DNA of 64,000 nucleotides from Pycnopodia helianthoides (taxonomy: Eukaryota; Echinodermata; Asteroidea; Forcipulatida; Asteriidae): contig CM063256.1 in assembly GCA_032158295.1 (NCBI GenBank), positions 4,512,034 to 4,576,033 of the forward strand, written 5' to 3'. Shown one piece after another: positions 32,973 through 45,395 of the stretch. The first letter of the stretch is position 1; every line of letters starts with the position of its first letter. Position numbers and translations under genes: made by a program. Below the pieces are notes generated by a model. That model saw nothing but the letters and a program-made list of their open reading frames with translations, searched no databases and was not told the DNA's origin.

Positions 32973-35337
32973 GTTTGTTAACAATTCCAGAAATGATGTT
33001 CAATATACGTTCCTTTTAATTAGTTTTATTTTACCACCAACACGAGGCCAAAATGCCATCCAGGATGAAGGCTACAATAAAAAATAAGGAAACATCTAAT
33101 GTAAGAGGAAATATCTCTGACGTTCCTCTTGAACTGTGACAGAGTTGGTGGAAAACAAGATACAGGTAGGGAGTCCCAGAGTGCAGCGGTGTGGCATACC
33201 GTATTAACATGAGTGGCGTAATTCTGTGTTCAACAACTTGGACGAAGACTAGATTTTTCTATGAAATTAAACGGACACACCGCCTTCAATTGGCTATTCG
33301 GACTACAAAATAGACTAAAACATGACTCAAAATGTCTTCCAGGAATGGAGAAAAACAATTCCCAAATACAAAAAAACATCAAATTTTGCCGTTTTCGAGC
33401 ATTACAAAATCTCGAAGGTCACGTGGTTTATCCGAACCAAATCACGTGATCAGTTTTACTTCCAGCCGTATAAAAGTAACTTACTAAACAAAATTGTAAT
33501 CTCTTTTTTTTCAATTATACATGACTATTTGATAACAAAGACTATGTATTCAAATTATGGATACAAGTTGTAAATGATGAAGACAAATCGAACGTAAGAT
33601 TCGCATTCAGAGAGTCCGTGCAACGGGTGTTTTTTTTTCTTCAAATTTTTCGTTAATAACGTGATATTTTGATGATTTTTTTTACAACAACCATCTACAA
33701 ATTATTGTTGGTGATTCCACATCAATAAATTAGGTAAACAGTAAACCGGTATGTCCCTGTAATACTTCTTTTAAAAACTGTTTGTTACAAATTTTCGAAA
33801 AAAGAAAGAAATAGGCCAACTCCAAGCAATTTGTTATAAAAAACAATTAAACATTTTCAATAATACAAATATTTTTTTTTAAATTAACATCAAAACAAAA
33901 TCATAACTAAGGACGAGGACGCTTAATAAAAAAACCATTTGCCAATCACGCCAAAATTTGTGCGACCATTCGTAGTTTTAAAGGTATTGTGCAGGATTGG
34001 TAGAGTTAACAAAATAGTCTTGGACAGTGTTCATGTTTTGTGTGATCAACCATATACATGAAATACAAGAACTTGTGAAAATTTGAGCTTATTCCGTTGT
34101 ATGAGTCAGGAGAAAATAGTAACAAGAAAAAGCACAACAAAACAAAACATGCACAATGTTAAAATTTACGTAACTCAGCGACTGACTTTTCAGGATGCTG
34201 CTGCGCCTGAGCTAAGACCGTCGGGAACATATCAGTCGCCGATTGTTCACCACTTTAGTATAACTATACGATGATGTTAAGACGATCGGCATAAATCACC
34301 GTCAGAAAGAGAAAAAACAGTCGCAAGTGGAAAACACCCCAATTCTGTGATCTGTTCCCGATATACGGAAACCAACCAACAGATTTATGGTGAAATGAAT
34401 ATTATGGCTGGAACGATGTTTTAAAAGTATAATTATTTTTTCACAAAAAGTATCCCTCCAAATTGTGTGATTTTATATTTTTACTTCATGAACTAACAAG
34501 ACCCGCAATTTTGTGGAGTCAACAATTTGGTTCTACAAAATGTTAGACCGTGTTAATTCATGAAGTAACAGGAAAGCTACACAATTCGAGGTATATTTGT
34601 GTGGAATATTCTTCTTTCAAAACATCTTTTCTAACCATGAGTGATGAAATTTTCATAATAAACGCTTTTTTAGCCTAACGCGCCTAAATTCGAAGGCAAA
34701 AAATAATTTTAAGGGCAGGGTTTACTTTAGGAAATTGTCAAAAACCAGTGTCCTCTCTTGGTGTATCCAAATATATGCATAAAATAACACACCTGTAAGA
34801 ATTGGGCATCGAAAAACAGATGCCTGAGAAAGACTTCTTCAAATTTCTTGGTGAAAAATCACTCTTTTCCTAAAACTACACTACTTCAAAGGGTGTCGTT
34901 TCTAACAATGTTTAATACTACTAACATCTCTCCAGTGCTCTTTACCGAGTAAGTTTTTATGGACATTAACGTGTGGAGTAATTACCAAAAGTATACCCCG
35001 CCTTTGTTTTTTGCTTGATCCTGACGGTTCCGTCGCAACGCAAGCGAAACGCAGGTCGACCTGAGGGTGGACCTTAGATACAATCCCGCTCCCTAGGTTT
35101 GATGTAACGGTACTTTTTATTTCGAATTTACTCGGATCAGGTACCTGGCTGTGTTTGAACGGTGAAGGTACTATTGACGTGCAGGACAAGAGATGGGTTG
35201 ATGGTCAGCCAAACAATTACGCCGGCGACCAAGACTGCGCCTTAGGCACTGCTTCAGGCTGGGACGATAGGAAGTGTTACGACACATACAAGTTAATCTG
35301 TCAGCGCCCCGTATCACCAGCACTGATGTACCTGTGA
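32684..35337 (+). CDS. C-type lectin gene 1 (secreted single-CRD protein)
   Basis: Two coding exons (32684-32972 and 35141-35337) give 161 residues. MLAINLLGVVGIFMMANYAA is a signal peptide. The CRD starts CPPTWSQWHDRCYKMHDAKV and contains WEEGKQKC, FWIGCN and, after the splice, GTWLC. The Ca-site region reads QPN at 119-121, and the WND position reads WDD at 137-139. It ends LICQRPVSPALMYL. All canonical disulphide cysteines are present. The start is the only ATG position shared with genes 2 and 3. The donor is G|GTTTGT and the acceptor GGATCAG. QPN is intermediate between the EPN and QPD motifs of mannose- and galactose-type lectins, so the ligand is not predictable. The likely role is extracellular carbohydrate recognition, by family only. 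Confidence 0.88.
34705..35005 (-). mobile_element. TTAA-type MITE remnant in lectin 1 intron
   Basis: The right end TAATTACCAAAAGTATACCC and an interior with ATATGCATAAAATAACACAC and CACTACTTCAAAGGG match a MITE class I recall as abundant in sea-star DNA. It ends about 135 bp before lectin exon 2. Confidence 0.5.
35141..35337 (+). CDS. Lectin gene 1 exon 2
   Basis: C-terminal half of the CRD: TWLCLNGEGTIDVQDKRW, then DGQPNNYAGDQDC, GWDDRKC and LICQRP, then TGA. A possible ATTAAA poly(A) signal lies at 35508-35513. Confidence 0.9.
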
Positions 35338-35757
35338 AGGGTTGATCAATGTTATGGGTATATTACTGTTTATGAAAATGAAAGAGGCACATTGGCTTCA
35401 AATCTCTTTAAATGTTGCATTATCGAATTTGCTCCTTATCCTTTTCTTGTTTAAGAGTTGTTCGTGCAATACAACACCTAAAATGTGTTGTAATTAGTGA
35501 GTAGTGATTAAAAAAACATAACTATTTGCCTCTTGAAATACAACCAGCGGAATATACGACTTTGCGGAGTCAAACATTTAGTTCTACAAAATAGCTGACC
35601 GTGTTCTGTTACGAAATTACACAAAAAACACACAATTTTAGGGAATATTTTTGTAAATCATTATAGTCAACTTTTAAAATATCTTTCCAACCATATTCAT
35701 TTCAAAACAAACGTTGTTTATAGCCCAAAGCGCCCAAATCTGAAGGCAACATGCCCC

Positions 35758-37740
35758 TTTAAGTGGTCAACTGCTCATTTGCTTTGTGGTAATTTTCATT
35801 AGAACACCAAACTATTATATACGGAAAAAATTGCTAACTAGTTGAATTGGAAATGTTGTATGGAATCATCCATTTTGATATTTTAAACAAACTGTTTGAA
35901 GTTCAGTTTCTCTCAAAACATATAAAAGCATAATTAGTTTGAAAACGGAGCAATACTGGCATGTTCACTAGCTTCGTATCTTTCTGGTAACTATTAGGCT
36001 ATCATTGAAGTGTTGTATGTTCACTGAGCCGTAACAACTTACAAGTAGTGATCGAGTTAGATTTTGTTAAAATATTATAGTTTCATGATTACGTGAAACA
36101 TGTTTTTTAATTGTTAATAAAAATACATTACTGTTTTCAGACTGATATGACGTCATTATTCAAAACATTTTTGAACGAGAAGGAAGTTATGTTATTTCAT
36201 GTGCACTAACACCATTAGCTATGTTATTATTAACCTAAGCATTCTTTTAAATAAAGTTTTCATTATAAAATATGACTCTCTTTTCCTTTTCTTGAAACGT
36301 TGAAACGGAGTAAGAACCTAATTTCAAAATTATATAAAATTCGATTTCGGAACCTCACAAGTATTTCTATGTTAAGGTTTTGCACCCTTTTCTCCGGCTG
36401 CCATCTTGAAGAAACTTTAAAAAGTGGAAACAATATTAACAGGCATTCTCTGTACAGGCCGTTTACTGAAAAAAGCGGCCTCGTTTGATAAGATTTCCAA
36501 GTTTTGGGGTTACAGTTGTTTTCATAACTGTTTGAAATAATGAAGTAATGTTGGTTTGGAAAGGAGCTTCTTATTCGCAAAAGGTGATCTCTTTGGTTTG
36601 TTCGTTGGTTAATCGATGTCTGATTAAGGGTATAAGAGGGAGTGTGTAGGGTTGAATGGTATTGCCTCCCGACGTGAACCGGTCAAATCGGAAAAGGAAC
36701 TTGTAGTTAGTTCAGCCACTCATGTATCAAGATATTCGCACATATTTATCAGTTTAAACATTAATTGTAGTGATGTGTGTATAGCGGCCTTGTATCAACA
36801 TTACTAGTTTAGAAAATTTCTGAAACAACAATACCAATTAAGCCGAAAAAACAAAGTTAGCGTTCAACCGTTCACCAAAATATGTTTTACGTTAACAATT
36901 ACAGAAACTCCAGAAAGAGTCCCCTTGTGGTCATACACGCAACACACTATGTTTTGAAAAGTGTAATACGCAGTTACAATAATCATCCTAAGGATTAATA
37001 ACAAACAAATTGTTGTACCTATTCTCCTTGCAGATGCCAACATTAAAATATAAATCACAGAAATCAATGACTATCTTAACTGCTCCTGGAGGGTTAAAGT
37101 TGAAGATTGTCCCATGTTACGTAAATGCGTGAATTCTTGGACTTGCCCCCAAAACCATTATCATGTTGCCACCATCTTGGTTATGTTCGTTGTATTCAAT
37201 GAATGCTAATATTCATTGTATAAAAATGAATCAGGCTATATATTTGTCCTCCCAGCCTCGGTTTGGTTACATTAATCTGAATGGGAGAAAATCAAGATGA
37301 CCGCACCTTGATAAAGGTCAATAACGGTGTGCGGTTTTACGGTTTCGCAATATAATTATATTATATAATGTGTTTCGACATTCAATAATGAACTGAAGAA
37401 TGTTTCAAAGTTGAGACAATCTACATGTGTTGTATACAATTATGAGAACATTGATTATGTATTAGTTTACCTTACGGGTACACGAATTGAACAATGGTGG
37501 CCCTGGGAAAGCTGGTTGGCTTAGTCTCAACATTTCGACATCTGTCCGTCGTTGTCACTGTCTACTATTAACTACAACTTTAGAGCACACTACATTGAAT
37601 AAACCAACCGGCTCTCACAGAGCCATCATCTCAAGTTTTCAAGAAGAGACAATTACATGGTGTATCCGTCAAACTAAATTGATTAGTAATAATGAATTGA
37701 TTTAGTAATATGAGTATGATATAATATTAATGATGTTCAT
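35758..37740 (+). repeat. 3' flank of lectin unit A (duplicated block)
   Basis: Shared in order with unit B (42985-43900 and 46320-46700) and unit C (61655-63370). Blocks include TTTGAAGTTCAGTTTCTCTC, ATGGTATTGCCTCCCGACGT and CCGGCTCTCACAGAGCCATC. It contains an empty TTAA at 37727-37730, where units B and C carry an insertion. Confidence 0.8.
37500..37680 (+). mobile_element. Penelope-like tail, copy in unit A
   Basis: GTCTCAACATTTCGACATCTG is followed by ACCAACCGGCTCTCACAGAG and TTACATGGTGTATCCGT. It matches 46380-46465 and 63155-63315 and, more distantly, 31576-31700. Confidence 0.45.
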
Positions 37741-37839
37741 GTTTTAAGATACTTTCTCAGCACTGCAAGCTAAAAATAAATTACATTATGCACAAAAAGC
37801 CATGTTTTACTCAACTTCTCAAATGACTTGTGTGAAGTT

Positions 37840-38268
37840 ACCCCTGACCAACCATGATCCTAAAAGATTAATCCTAACCAACACCGACCCTTCCAAAATA
37901 CCCTAACCAACCTCAGTCCTTCACAAGTAACCTTAACAACCCCAACCCTGTAAAATTAACCTTAACCAACCCCGACGTCTCAAAATTAACCCTTACCAGC
38001 ACCAGTCATTCACAGCTAACTCTTTAACCCCAATCTTTTACAAATTAACACAATTAACCATAATTTTGACCCTTCAAGATTAATCCTAACCAACCCAGAC
38101 CCCTCAAATTAACCCTAACCAACGGCAATCCTTCACAATGAACCCTGACCTTCCAAATTAGCCTTAACCATCTGCAGTCCTAACCAACCCAGTCATTCAC
38201 ATTAACAACTCAGACCATATAAAATTAACCCTAACCAACCCCGACGTCTCAAAATTAACCTTGATTAG
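37840..38268. repeat. Degenerate CCCTAACC-rich tandem array, unit A
   Basis: Units of about 30-36 bases built on AACCCTAACCAACCCCGACC followed by TTCAAAATTA. Similar arrays lie at 39635-39725, 47565-47700 and 63870-64000. The embedded CCCTAA words look telomere-like, but the unit is longer and the array is internal. Confidence 0.75.
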
Positions 38269-38274
38269 GGCTTG

Positions 38275-38900
38275 ATTGCTGCGGCGCAAGACCAGTCTCT
38301 AAGGACAAATGTTATGAAGGCAAGGTTAGAGAAAGCAAACGTCTCTCCTATGTGCAGAATGTGTTACAAGGGAGACTGTATTTCGTATTGTCAGCGAATG
38401 AAGTATGATGGCCCAGACGGAGTACAAAGCAAGACATGACAAGTTGGCCAAGGTGAGAGAAGTAAGAAGTATGGTGTCCAAGTGCATGCGAAATGGTACG
38501 ACCATGTTCTGAAGAAAGTTGTAGAGACCGACCAGGTCAAGATCCTCTGGGACTTTAACAATCATACTGATCATGTTATAGAACATAGGCGTCCGGATGT
38601 TGGTCTTAGATAAGACGACGAAGATGTGTCATCTCATTGACATAGCTGTGCCGGGTGATATAAGGGTAGCTTCGAAGGAGAAGGAAAATATCCAAAAGTA
38701 CCAAGACCTTGCCAGGGAATTCCGTAAGATTTGGCAGGTGAAAGTGAAAGAAGTCCCAGTGGTGGTTGGAGCACTTAGTACCGTTCCAAAAGCACTGAGG
38801 AAACATCTAGATATTATGGACAAATGTGAGGATAGATCTGTTACAGAAGGCGGCGCTTTTTGGAACAGCGAGGAACCTGAGAAAGACCCTTGAGATCTAA
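38275..38900 (+). pseudogene. Degraded non-LTR reverse transcriptase C-terminus
   Basis: Frame-broken but clear blocks: QSLRTNVMKARLEKA, CRMCYKGD, KILWDFNNHTDHVIEHRRPD, IDIAVPGD, EKYQDLARE-like KYQDLAREFRKIW, VPVVVGALSTVPK and LQKAALFGTARNLRKTLEI before a stop. These are typical of the tail of LINE reverse transcriptase polyproteins. At least two frame changes and internal stops show it is dead. An (AAT)n run follows at about 38945-38970. Confidence 0.8.
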
Positions 38901-38939
38901 GGCTACGGGACGTAATCTTTTTTTGCATGCTGTGATAAG

Positions 38940-38996
38940 ATGAAATAATAATAATAATAATAATAATAATGGCAACATTAATAATAATAATATTAA
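38940..38996. repeat. (AAT)n microsatellite
   Basis: AATAATAAT run with one interruption, downstream of the retroelement fragment. Confidence 0.9.
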
Positions 38997-39634
38997 AAAG
39001 AACCGAACATTTATATTGCACAACATCTTTATGAATATACTCTACTGTGCATTCATAAAAATACAAACAAACAAAAAATGCAGAAAAACAATACAAATAA
39101 CACTAACAGAACTAGAAGGAACTATTGCAGCAAATGAGTTTTCAACTTGGTTTTAAATACATTAAGAACAGATGATTGTCTTCGCAATTTACCTTAACCC
39201 TCGGAGCAGCCGCGGAGCGTATGTAGGAAGACCAGCTTCATACTTGTTTTAATAACTACAGAATATGTGTATCAAATTCACTGATTTTATTTGGGGACTA
39301 CCCTTGAACTCCCCTCGTTCATATGCTGTAGTGATTTCTGGGTGAGTGAACTCAAAGGTTGACAAGTAGTGCGAAAAATCCTATTGCCCCCCTATTTTTG
39401 TGCACAAAATGTACTGTTTGAAAATTAGTAGTGAACCAATGTGTAAATTTTCAGAATGCTTCAATCTTTAGTGTGTGGGTCCAGGGGACATCTATTCATC
39501 TGTTCATACCCTTAGAACAATAATTGTGCCCCCCCCCCCAAACACAGCTATTTACCTGAAACACAATTTGCCTCTCGACCGCGCCCAGTGGATCCAGCGT
39601 GTAAATTTTTTCCCGTGGCTGCTCGGAAGGTAAA

Positions 39635-39725
39635 TCCTGACCCTGTAAAAATAAACCCTAACCAGCCCCGACCCTGTAAAATTAACCCTTCCCAACCCCG
39701 AACCTGTAAATTAACCCTAACAAAT
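39635..39725. repeat. CCCTAACC-rich array, part 2 of unit A
   Basis: Short continuation of the 37840-38268 array (ACCCTAACCAGCCCCGACCC). The reverse-transcriptase fragment and flanking DNA between the two parts look like an insertion that split one array. Confidence 0.6.
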
Positions 39726-39779
39726 TTTACAAACTAATTACAAAACATCGAAGAAATCGTAATAAAGAATGTTTGAGCG

Positions 39780-40202
39780 GCGAATATTCATTACCTGTGC
39801 AGTCAGATTCGGGGCATATCTTCTGACACTGAAATAATGTAAAGGTTATTGAAAAAACATTTTGCTAGTAAATTTCCCTGGAATTTTTTGAATTTTCGTC
39901 ATGTCTAAATAAAGAACTACGCCACAGCTTATTATGCATAAATCAAAATAATAATGAGACTAGTTGTTTTCAAATTCTATATATCGTATTATATTTTATT
40001 ATATTTCATCTAGTTTTATTAAATTATTTATCACACTAATTGCAAAAATCCACGCAGCGTTGTTTATTTTTGTGACTCGGTGACTCGTGTCTTTATTGTT
40101 GAATGAAGGATCTCCGTGCAGATGCATTTTGTGAAGGTTGCATCTTCTTGGTTATTTGTATATCTGGCAGCAGTTTCATTTTTTCTAGAGATGGTCTGCA
40201 AA
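39780..40202 (+). promoter_or_regulatory. Conserved 5' flank of lectin gene 2
   Basis: Blocks shared with 51850-52231 upstream of gene 3: ACTACGCCACAGCT, TTATGCAT, GTATTATATTATATTTTAT-like AT runs, and GTGAAGGTTGCA(T/C)CTTCTT next to the start. Confidence 0.55.
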
Positions 40203-40506
40203 ATGGTGGCAAGCAAACTGCTGGGTGTTGTTGGTATAATTTTGGCTGTAAATTATGCTGCTGGTAATGGGCAGTGTGAAGCCCCCATCAGAGGGAGACC
40301 GCTATGCCCTCCTACTTGGAGCCAGTGGCATGACAAATGCTACAAGATGCATGATGCCAAAGTTACATGGGAAGAGGGCAAGCAGATTTGCACTGAGATT
40401 GGCGGCAAGATTGTTGTTCCAGAATCCAAAGAAGAATTACATCATGTTCTCAACATGTGCAGATGCAGCAGGTTCTGGATTGGTTGCAACAACACTGAAG
40501 TTGAAG
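40203..40506 (+). CDS. Lectin gene 2 exon 1
   Basis: Open through signal peptide and half CRD, with no damage. It carries a near-adjacent cysteine pair (NMCRCSRFW) before FWIGC. Its codon-level similarity to gene 3 exon 1 is higher than to gene 1 (KIVVPESKEEL is shared). Confidence 0.8.
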
Positions 40507-40646
40507 GTTTGTACACAATTATAGAAATTATGTTTAATATTATTATAGTCTTTATAATCAGTTTTGTTTCCGTAAAACCACCCAATCAAAGCCAAAATGC
40601 CACCAAAGGTGCGGGCTAATTGGAAAAAAGGACAAATATAATTTAA

Positions 40647-41512
40647 CCCTGCGAGCAGCACCCCCCCCCCCCCCAACTAAAACAAATTGCATAAGGGGAG
40701 CCTCCGGAAGGCACTTTCTATTACGCGTATATAACACTGTTTGCTGGACACAATCCTTTTTCTAATGGTCTACATAGATGAATGGACACACACACACACA
40801 CGTGTGTAAACACCTGCAATCGGGGACCTCCTATTGTCCCTCTTTTGTTTGTACACTAAACTTTTTGGCAACAGCTCTCATTGGTTTTGTACACGTTTTC
40901 CAACTTGGGACCTTTCCCCAAACGGGGACCCTATTGTCCTCTTTTGTTATAGGTCCCCGGTTTGAATGTGTATACCTACTCACACACACACACCTTCTTA
41001 TTTTTGCATCCCTGTGGAGACATCTTTTGTTCTTTCCTTTGTCCCTGTAGTTAAGAACTTCCATAGACTTTGTACACAAAATTCCTTGTGGAGCAACCCA
41101 CTTTTTAGAATTTCCTTATGGAGACCCTTTGTTTTCCCTTTTATGTTTTGTTCTCGGTCTCCATAAGGTAGTGAATATGAAATCACACACACCACGCAGA
41201 CACACACAATTGAAGCATTCTGGCAATTTACATGTTGGTTCACCATTGATTTGCCAAAATATTTAATAATTTCTGTCAAAGTCCTTGGTTGGACGAAAGA
41301 AAGAAAATTAATCAGCTTCGGCTGGAGTCCAAGCTATCGCAAATTATGCCTGACCTGTACTGACTCAATATTAAAGGTGACTTTAGAATGTCAAACCAGA
41401 GGGCTTCTTTGAGGACTTCGTGTAGTTTCAGCGGAATTGGCCCAAAACGTTTTCAGTAATTAAAAAAGGGGAAAAAGTACCTTCCGGAGGCTCCCCAGGT
41501 CTGCTTGCAGGG
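40647..41512. mobile_element. piggyBac-type non-autonomous element in lectin 2 intron
   Basis: TTAA on both sides (40643-40646 and 41513-41516). The ends CCCTGCGAGCAG and CTGCTTGCAGGG are inverted, followed by inner inverted blocks GGGGAGCCTCCGGAAGG and CCTTCCGGAGGCTCCCC. 866 bp, no transposase. Units A and C lack it at the matching place. Confidence 0.8.
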
Positions 41513-42189
41513 TTAAGATGCCTATCTGTTCACGTTCTTGAACTTAGTTAAAGTTGATGGAAAAGAAGATACAGGTAAGGAGTTCAAAAGTGCAGCGGTG
41601 TGGCATACCGTATTATTAACAAGCAGAGTAGATCTGTGTTCAAAACCGGGAATGGTGTTAAAATGTGGAAACCCGCCACAGGCAACTGTTAAAAAGACTG
41701 TACAAGTCTCACACGTCTCGAAAACGAAAAAACAGTCAAACGAAGACTGTATTTTTCTATCAGATCGATTCTTCTTAGTAAAATGCTATTGATTCAAAAT
41801 TCTTGAAAACAAAAGACTCACAGCAATTTGTAATAAATACAAATTCATTTTTTAAATATTTATAATAATTTGTTAAATTTAGCACTGAAACAATATTATA
41901 CTTTAGCACTAGAATGTTTAATTTTTTGAAACACCTTTTTGCCGGTCAAGCTGAAATTTATGCAACCATTGCAGGAACACGATCATCAAATTTGATAAAA
42001 CATTTACTGAATAGTTGTATGTTGTGTTTATTGAAAACTAGAGGGTGGAAACTTTAATATATTCCTTAAAAAATACAAAAAAATTGTTAGTGGCCTGACG
42101 TAAAAAATGTGTACTTTCCATTAAAGTTCAACTCCACTCCCAACATTTGATGTAATGAGACTTTGTATTTTGGATTGACTCGGATCAAG

Positions 42190-42385
42190 TACCTGGGTGT
42201 GTTTGAATGGTGAAGGTACTATTGACGAGCACGACAAGAAATGGGCTGCTGGTGAGCCAAATAGTGCCAACGCCAACCAAGATTGCGCTGCAGGCTTTGC
42301 TTCAGCCTGAGACGATGTGGAATATTATAATACATACAATTTAATCTGTCAGCGCCCCATAGCACCAGTACTGTTGCTCCTGTAA
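42190..42385 (+). pseudogene. Lectin gene 2 exon 2 (inactivated)
   Basis: Aligned codon by codon to gene 1 exon 2 it keeps length and most residues but has TGA at 42308-42310 in place of the WND-region Trp, and TAT in place of the next conserved Cys codon. The acceptor dinucleotide is shifted by one base. Confidence 0.85.
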
Positions 42386-42984
42386 AAGGTTGCTCAATAT
42401 TCTGGATAAACTACTAGCGGGTAAACTTTGGGGACATGTCCCGTCCAGCCGGTGCCGTGTCTCGTGGGGCCAGAGAGACAAACCACGGGGGCATGAACTC
42501 GGAGCTTATGGATGGGTAGGGATCCAGACCATTTATTACGTTTTGTTTTACGAGGGTTTTAGTCTTTAGCCCTAGCTAGTATCCCCTAACTATTGTCACG
42601 TTGCGCTACACACGCGGCAGGACGACGACGAATAGCTGCACGATGTCCACATAATACAAGTTGGTGTGGATCGGACTGTGTTTATTGTCGATTTTTTAAT
42701 TACACGTGAATTTGTGCTTGATGGATATAAAGACTGGATCCTCATGCCTCGCCATTGTTATAATTAATACATAAACAGACCACCAGTCTGCTTACAACAT
42801 TGTCACATAAGCTTGACAGTTGCAACGGCTGGAAAAGCATATACGTTGACCTTTGACCGCATTTTATTTTTTTCACATTTTTCGTTAATTACGTGATATT
42901 TTGATGATTTTTTTACAACAACCATCTAAACATTATTGTCTGGGATTCCACTTCACTAATTAGGTAAACATTAAGCCGGTGTGT

Positions 42985-43900
42985 CCCTTTAAGTGGTTAA
43001 CTGCTCACTCGCTTTATGCTCACATCTTGTTATTTTAACTAAACTATTTGAAGTTCAGTTTCTCTCAAAAGATTTCCAAAATGTTCTAAAAGTAGAGCAA
43101 TTGGCAAGTTCACTTGGTTTTTTTTTATTGTTAATATTATTATTGTTATGTTTACATCTTGCTATAAAGTTCACTGTGCAGTAAGAGCAATACATTGTTA
43201 TAAAGTTAGAGTTGGTTATAATAATAGTTTCATGATTGTATGAAAAATTAAATTAATAGTTAATACATTCTTATTACCATTGGTAGAATGTTATGACAAC
43301 AAGAAGGCAGTTGTTAAACGTAAGCATCCTCATGATCAATGTTTTAGTATACATTTTTTATTCGTTTTCCTTTTTTCTTGAAACAGAGTAAAAACCTACT
43401 AATTTCAAAATTATTTAAAAGTTGGTTTTGGAAGCTTTCTTTTTATTTGCAGGTTTTGCAAAAATTTGTATTAATCTTTTCGGGAAAGTCTTTTCTCGTG
43501 GGCATCCCAACAAAATGATTATTGAAAAGGAATTTCATGACTTCAATAAAAAATATAGAATTACTTCTCAATAACATTTGCAGGTTTTTGGTTTACGATT
43601 GTTCTCCTAACGTTTCGAAATATTGAAGTAATGTTGATTTTGAAAAAAGCTGCAAATTCAACCAAGGTAGTCTCCTTGGCTTTTTCTGTGGTTATATCGA
43701 TATCTGGTTTAAGGGTAGTAGGGAGTGCGTAGGGTGGGATGGTATTGCTTCCCGGCATGAACCGTTCAAATAGGAAAAGAACTTGTAAGGGCAGTAGCTC
43801 ATGTATCGAGAAATTTACAAATTTCAGTTATACCATTTTTTGTGTTAATATGTGTAGCGGCCTTGTATCAACAATACTAGTTAAGCATTGTTTAAACGGT
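42985..43900 (+). repeat. 3' flank of lectin unit B, first part
   Basis: Homologous to 35758-36830 and 61655-62460 (TTTGAAGTTCAGTTTCTCTC; GGAATGGTATTGC-type block at 43735-43760). It is interrupted after about 44.1 kb by other repeats and resumes near 46320. Confidence 0.75.
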
Positions 43901-44157
43901 TAACTGTTTGAACTGTTTAAATTAATTAAGTTGGAAACTCTAAGCTAGCATTATTTCATTCGCCAAAATCAACTTCACGTTATCAAGATGGAAACTCCAG
44001 AGAAGGTTCCCTTGTGGTAAAACACTTAAGAGTAAAAGACTGTAAATATAAAGTGGGTTAAATCATCAATTTCAAATAAAAGTTACAATGATTAGGCCTG
44101 GTTGACGATTTCTTGGCATGAAAAGTTGGAAGCTTGACATAGTTTGAACCCCTAATA

Positions 44158-44645
44158 GGGTGCACCCTACCAAATAATCTCCCATAGCACACAGTGCAAA
44201 ATGCTAAATATTCAAAAATACAGGAAGAATACTTAAAAGTCTCACAGCTTTTAACTTGAAAGGGAAAATTATTGATTGACTCTTGAACTTTTATTCTCTG
44301 CTCAATTTTATATGGGGAGTCCCTGGGCCCGTCGAGTTATTCTCCCTCCAAGTAAAAACACCCCTTCACAGGTCTAATTTTCAAAACGTCCGAGCATCAA
44401 TCTTGAAAAATGTCCCTACACCTCTCAGCAAATAGGACCATTTATTTCAGGGCCTATGTCATCCAAAATACCTCAAGCTGGAAGTCAACAACCCCCAGGT
44501 CACAATTGGGCAACATTTTTACACTGAAACACTTTCTGGGGGCTCTCAAATCTGTCTAATATAGAATATTTTGAGGGCCTACAAAATATTAATGAGCTCG
44601 ACGCTCTGTTTTCTCCTATTTGGTGGGGTGCACCCCTAAATACGG
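44158..44645. mobile_element. TIR element with GGGTGCACCC ends
   Basis: Left end TAGGGTGCACCCTACCAAAT pairs with right end TTTGGTGGGGTGCACCCCTA. A truncated copy of its right half lies at 49117-49323 (AATAGGACCATTTACTTCAG, GACGCTCCGTTTCC). No coding capacity. Confidence 0.7.
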
Positions 44646-45308
44646 GCTGAAAACATAAAATCCAAGATGGCTGCCGGATATGGCGGCCGTTTTGAGTTCC
44701 CACGATGCAATTAATACTGAGTCACACTCCACTACCATTTGTTTAGGGGAAAACATTAGAGCAAGTAGAAAGTTTGTTGGAAAAAAAGAAAAAAAAAACA
44801 TCAAAACTGTTTGACCAGCATTAAAACTGTATTTTGTAGGTATGAAAAGTGTTGCATTGCACCGACTGTTGGCCATCTTGTAGATTTATACAACATTTGT
44901 ATCCAACCCATTACAAGCTTAGCATGTGAAGTTTGTCTTTAGTGTATTCTTCGAATATTTTGTCCTCGTGTCCAAATACTAATGCCTACAAAAGAAAGTC
45001 AGAACAATTTGCTCATTGGCGCTTAGCATGCTATAAATAAGGTTCTTAAATAAAAAATTAAGCCCGTCAAAGATAATAGAAAAGAGCTATTATTCCTTTT
45101 CTAGTGCTGTTGATACTGTTCCGAGAATCTCCATGAAATCTATAACTCGAGGGGTTACCAAATGGTAGAATTGTTATCACTTCAACAATTTTCCTAAATC
45201 TTTGATCCCAGTTTCAGACCCTTAGTTTACATAGATTCTCAACCCTGTTTACAAAACAAATACATTCCTGAGAAAAATTCCAATTCAAAGCACCAAATTG
45301 CTTACTAT

Positions 45309-45395
45309 GATCAGGATGATAATTAATACAGGATGATAATTAATACAGGATGATAATTAATACAGGATGATAATTAATACAGGATGATAATTAAT
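45309..45395. repeat. 17-bp tandem repeat, five copies
   Basis: AGGATGATAATTAATAC repeated five times without change apart from the last edge. It lies in sequence inserted in unit B. Confidence 0.95.

Larger units (their letters stand above)
40203..42385 (+). pseudogene. C-type lectin gene 2, intact exon 1 and disabled exon 2
   Basis: Exon 1 (40203-40506) encodes MVASKLLGVVGIILAVNYAA, then a CRD start CPPTWSQWHDKCYKMHDAKV and FWIGCNNTEVEG with donor G|GTTTGT. An in-frame ATG at 40122 or 40191 could extend the N-terminus. Exon 2 (about 42190-42385) is clearly homologous (VCLNGEGTIDEHDKKW, GEPNSANANQDC, ICQRP) but is broken in three ways. The acceptor CAG|GT has become CAAGT, which moves the splice by one base. 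TGG is TGA at 42308-42310. The following Cys is Tyr. If exon 1 is still transcribed, only a half-CRD could be made unless it splices to exon 2 of gene 3. The EPN motif shows that the ancestor had a mannose-type site. Confidence 0.82.
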
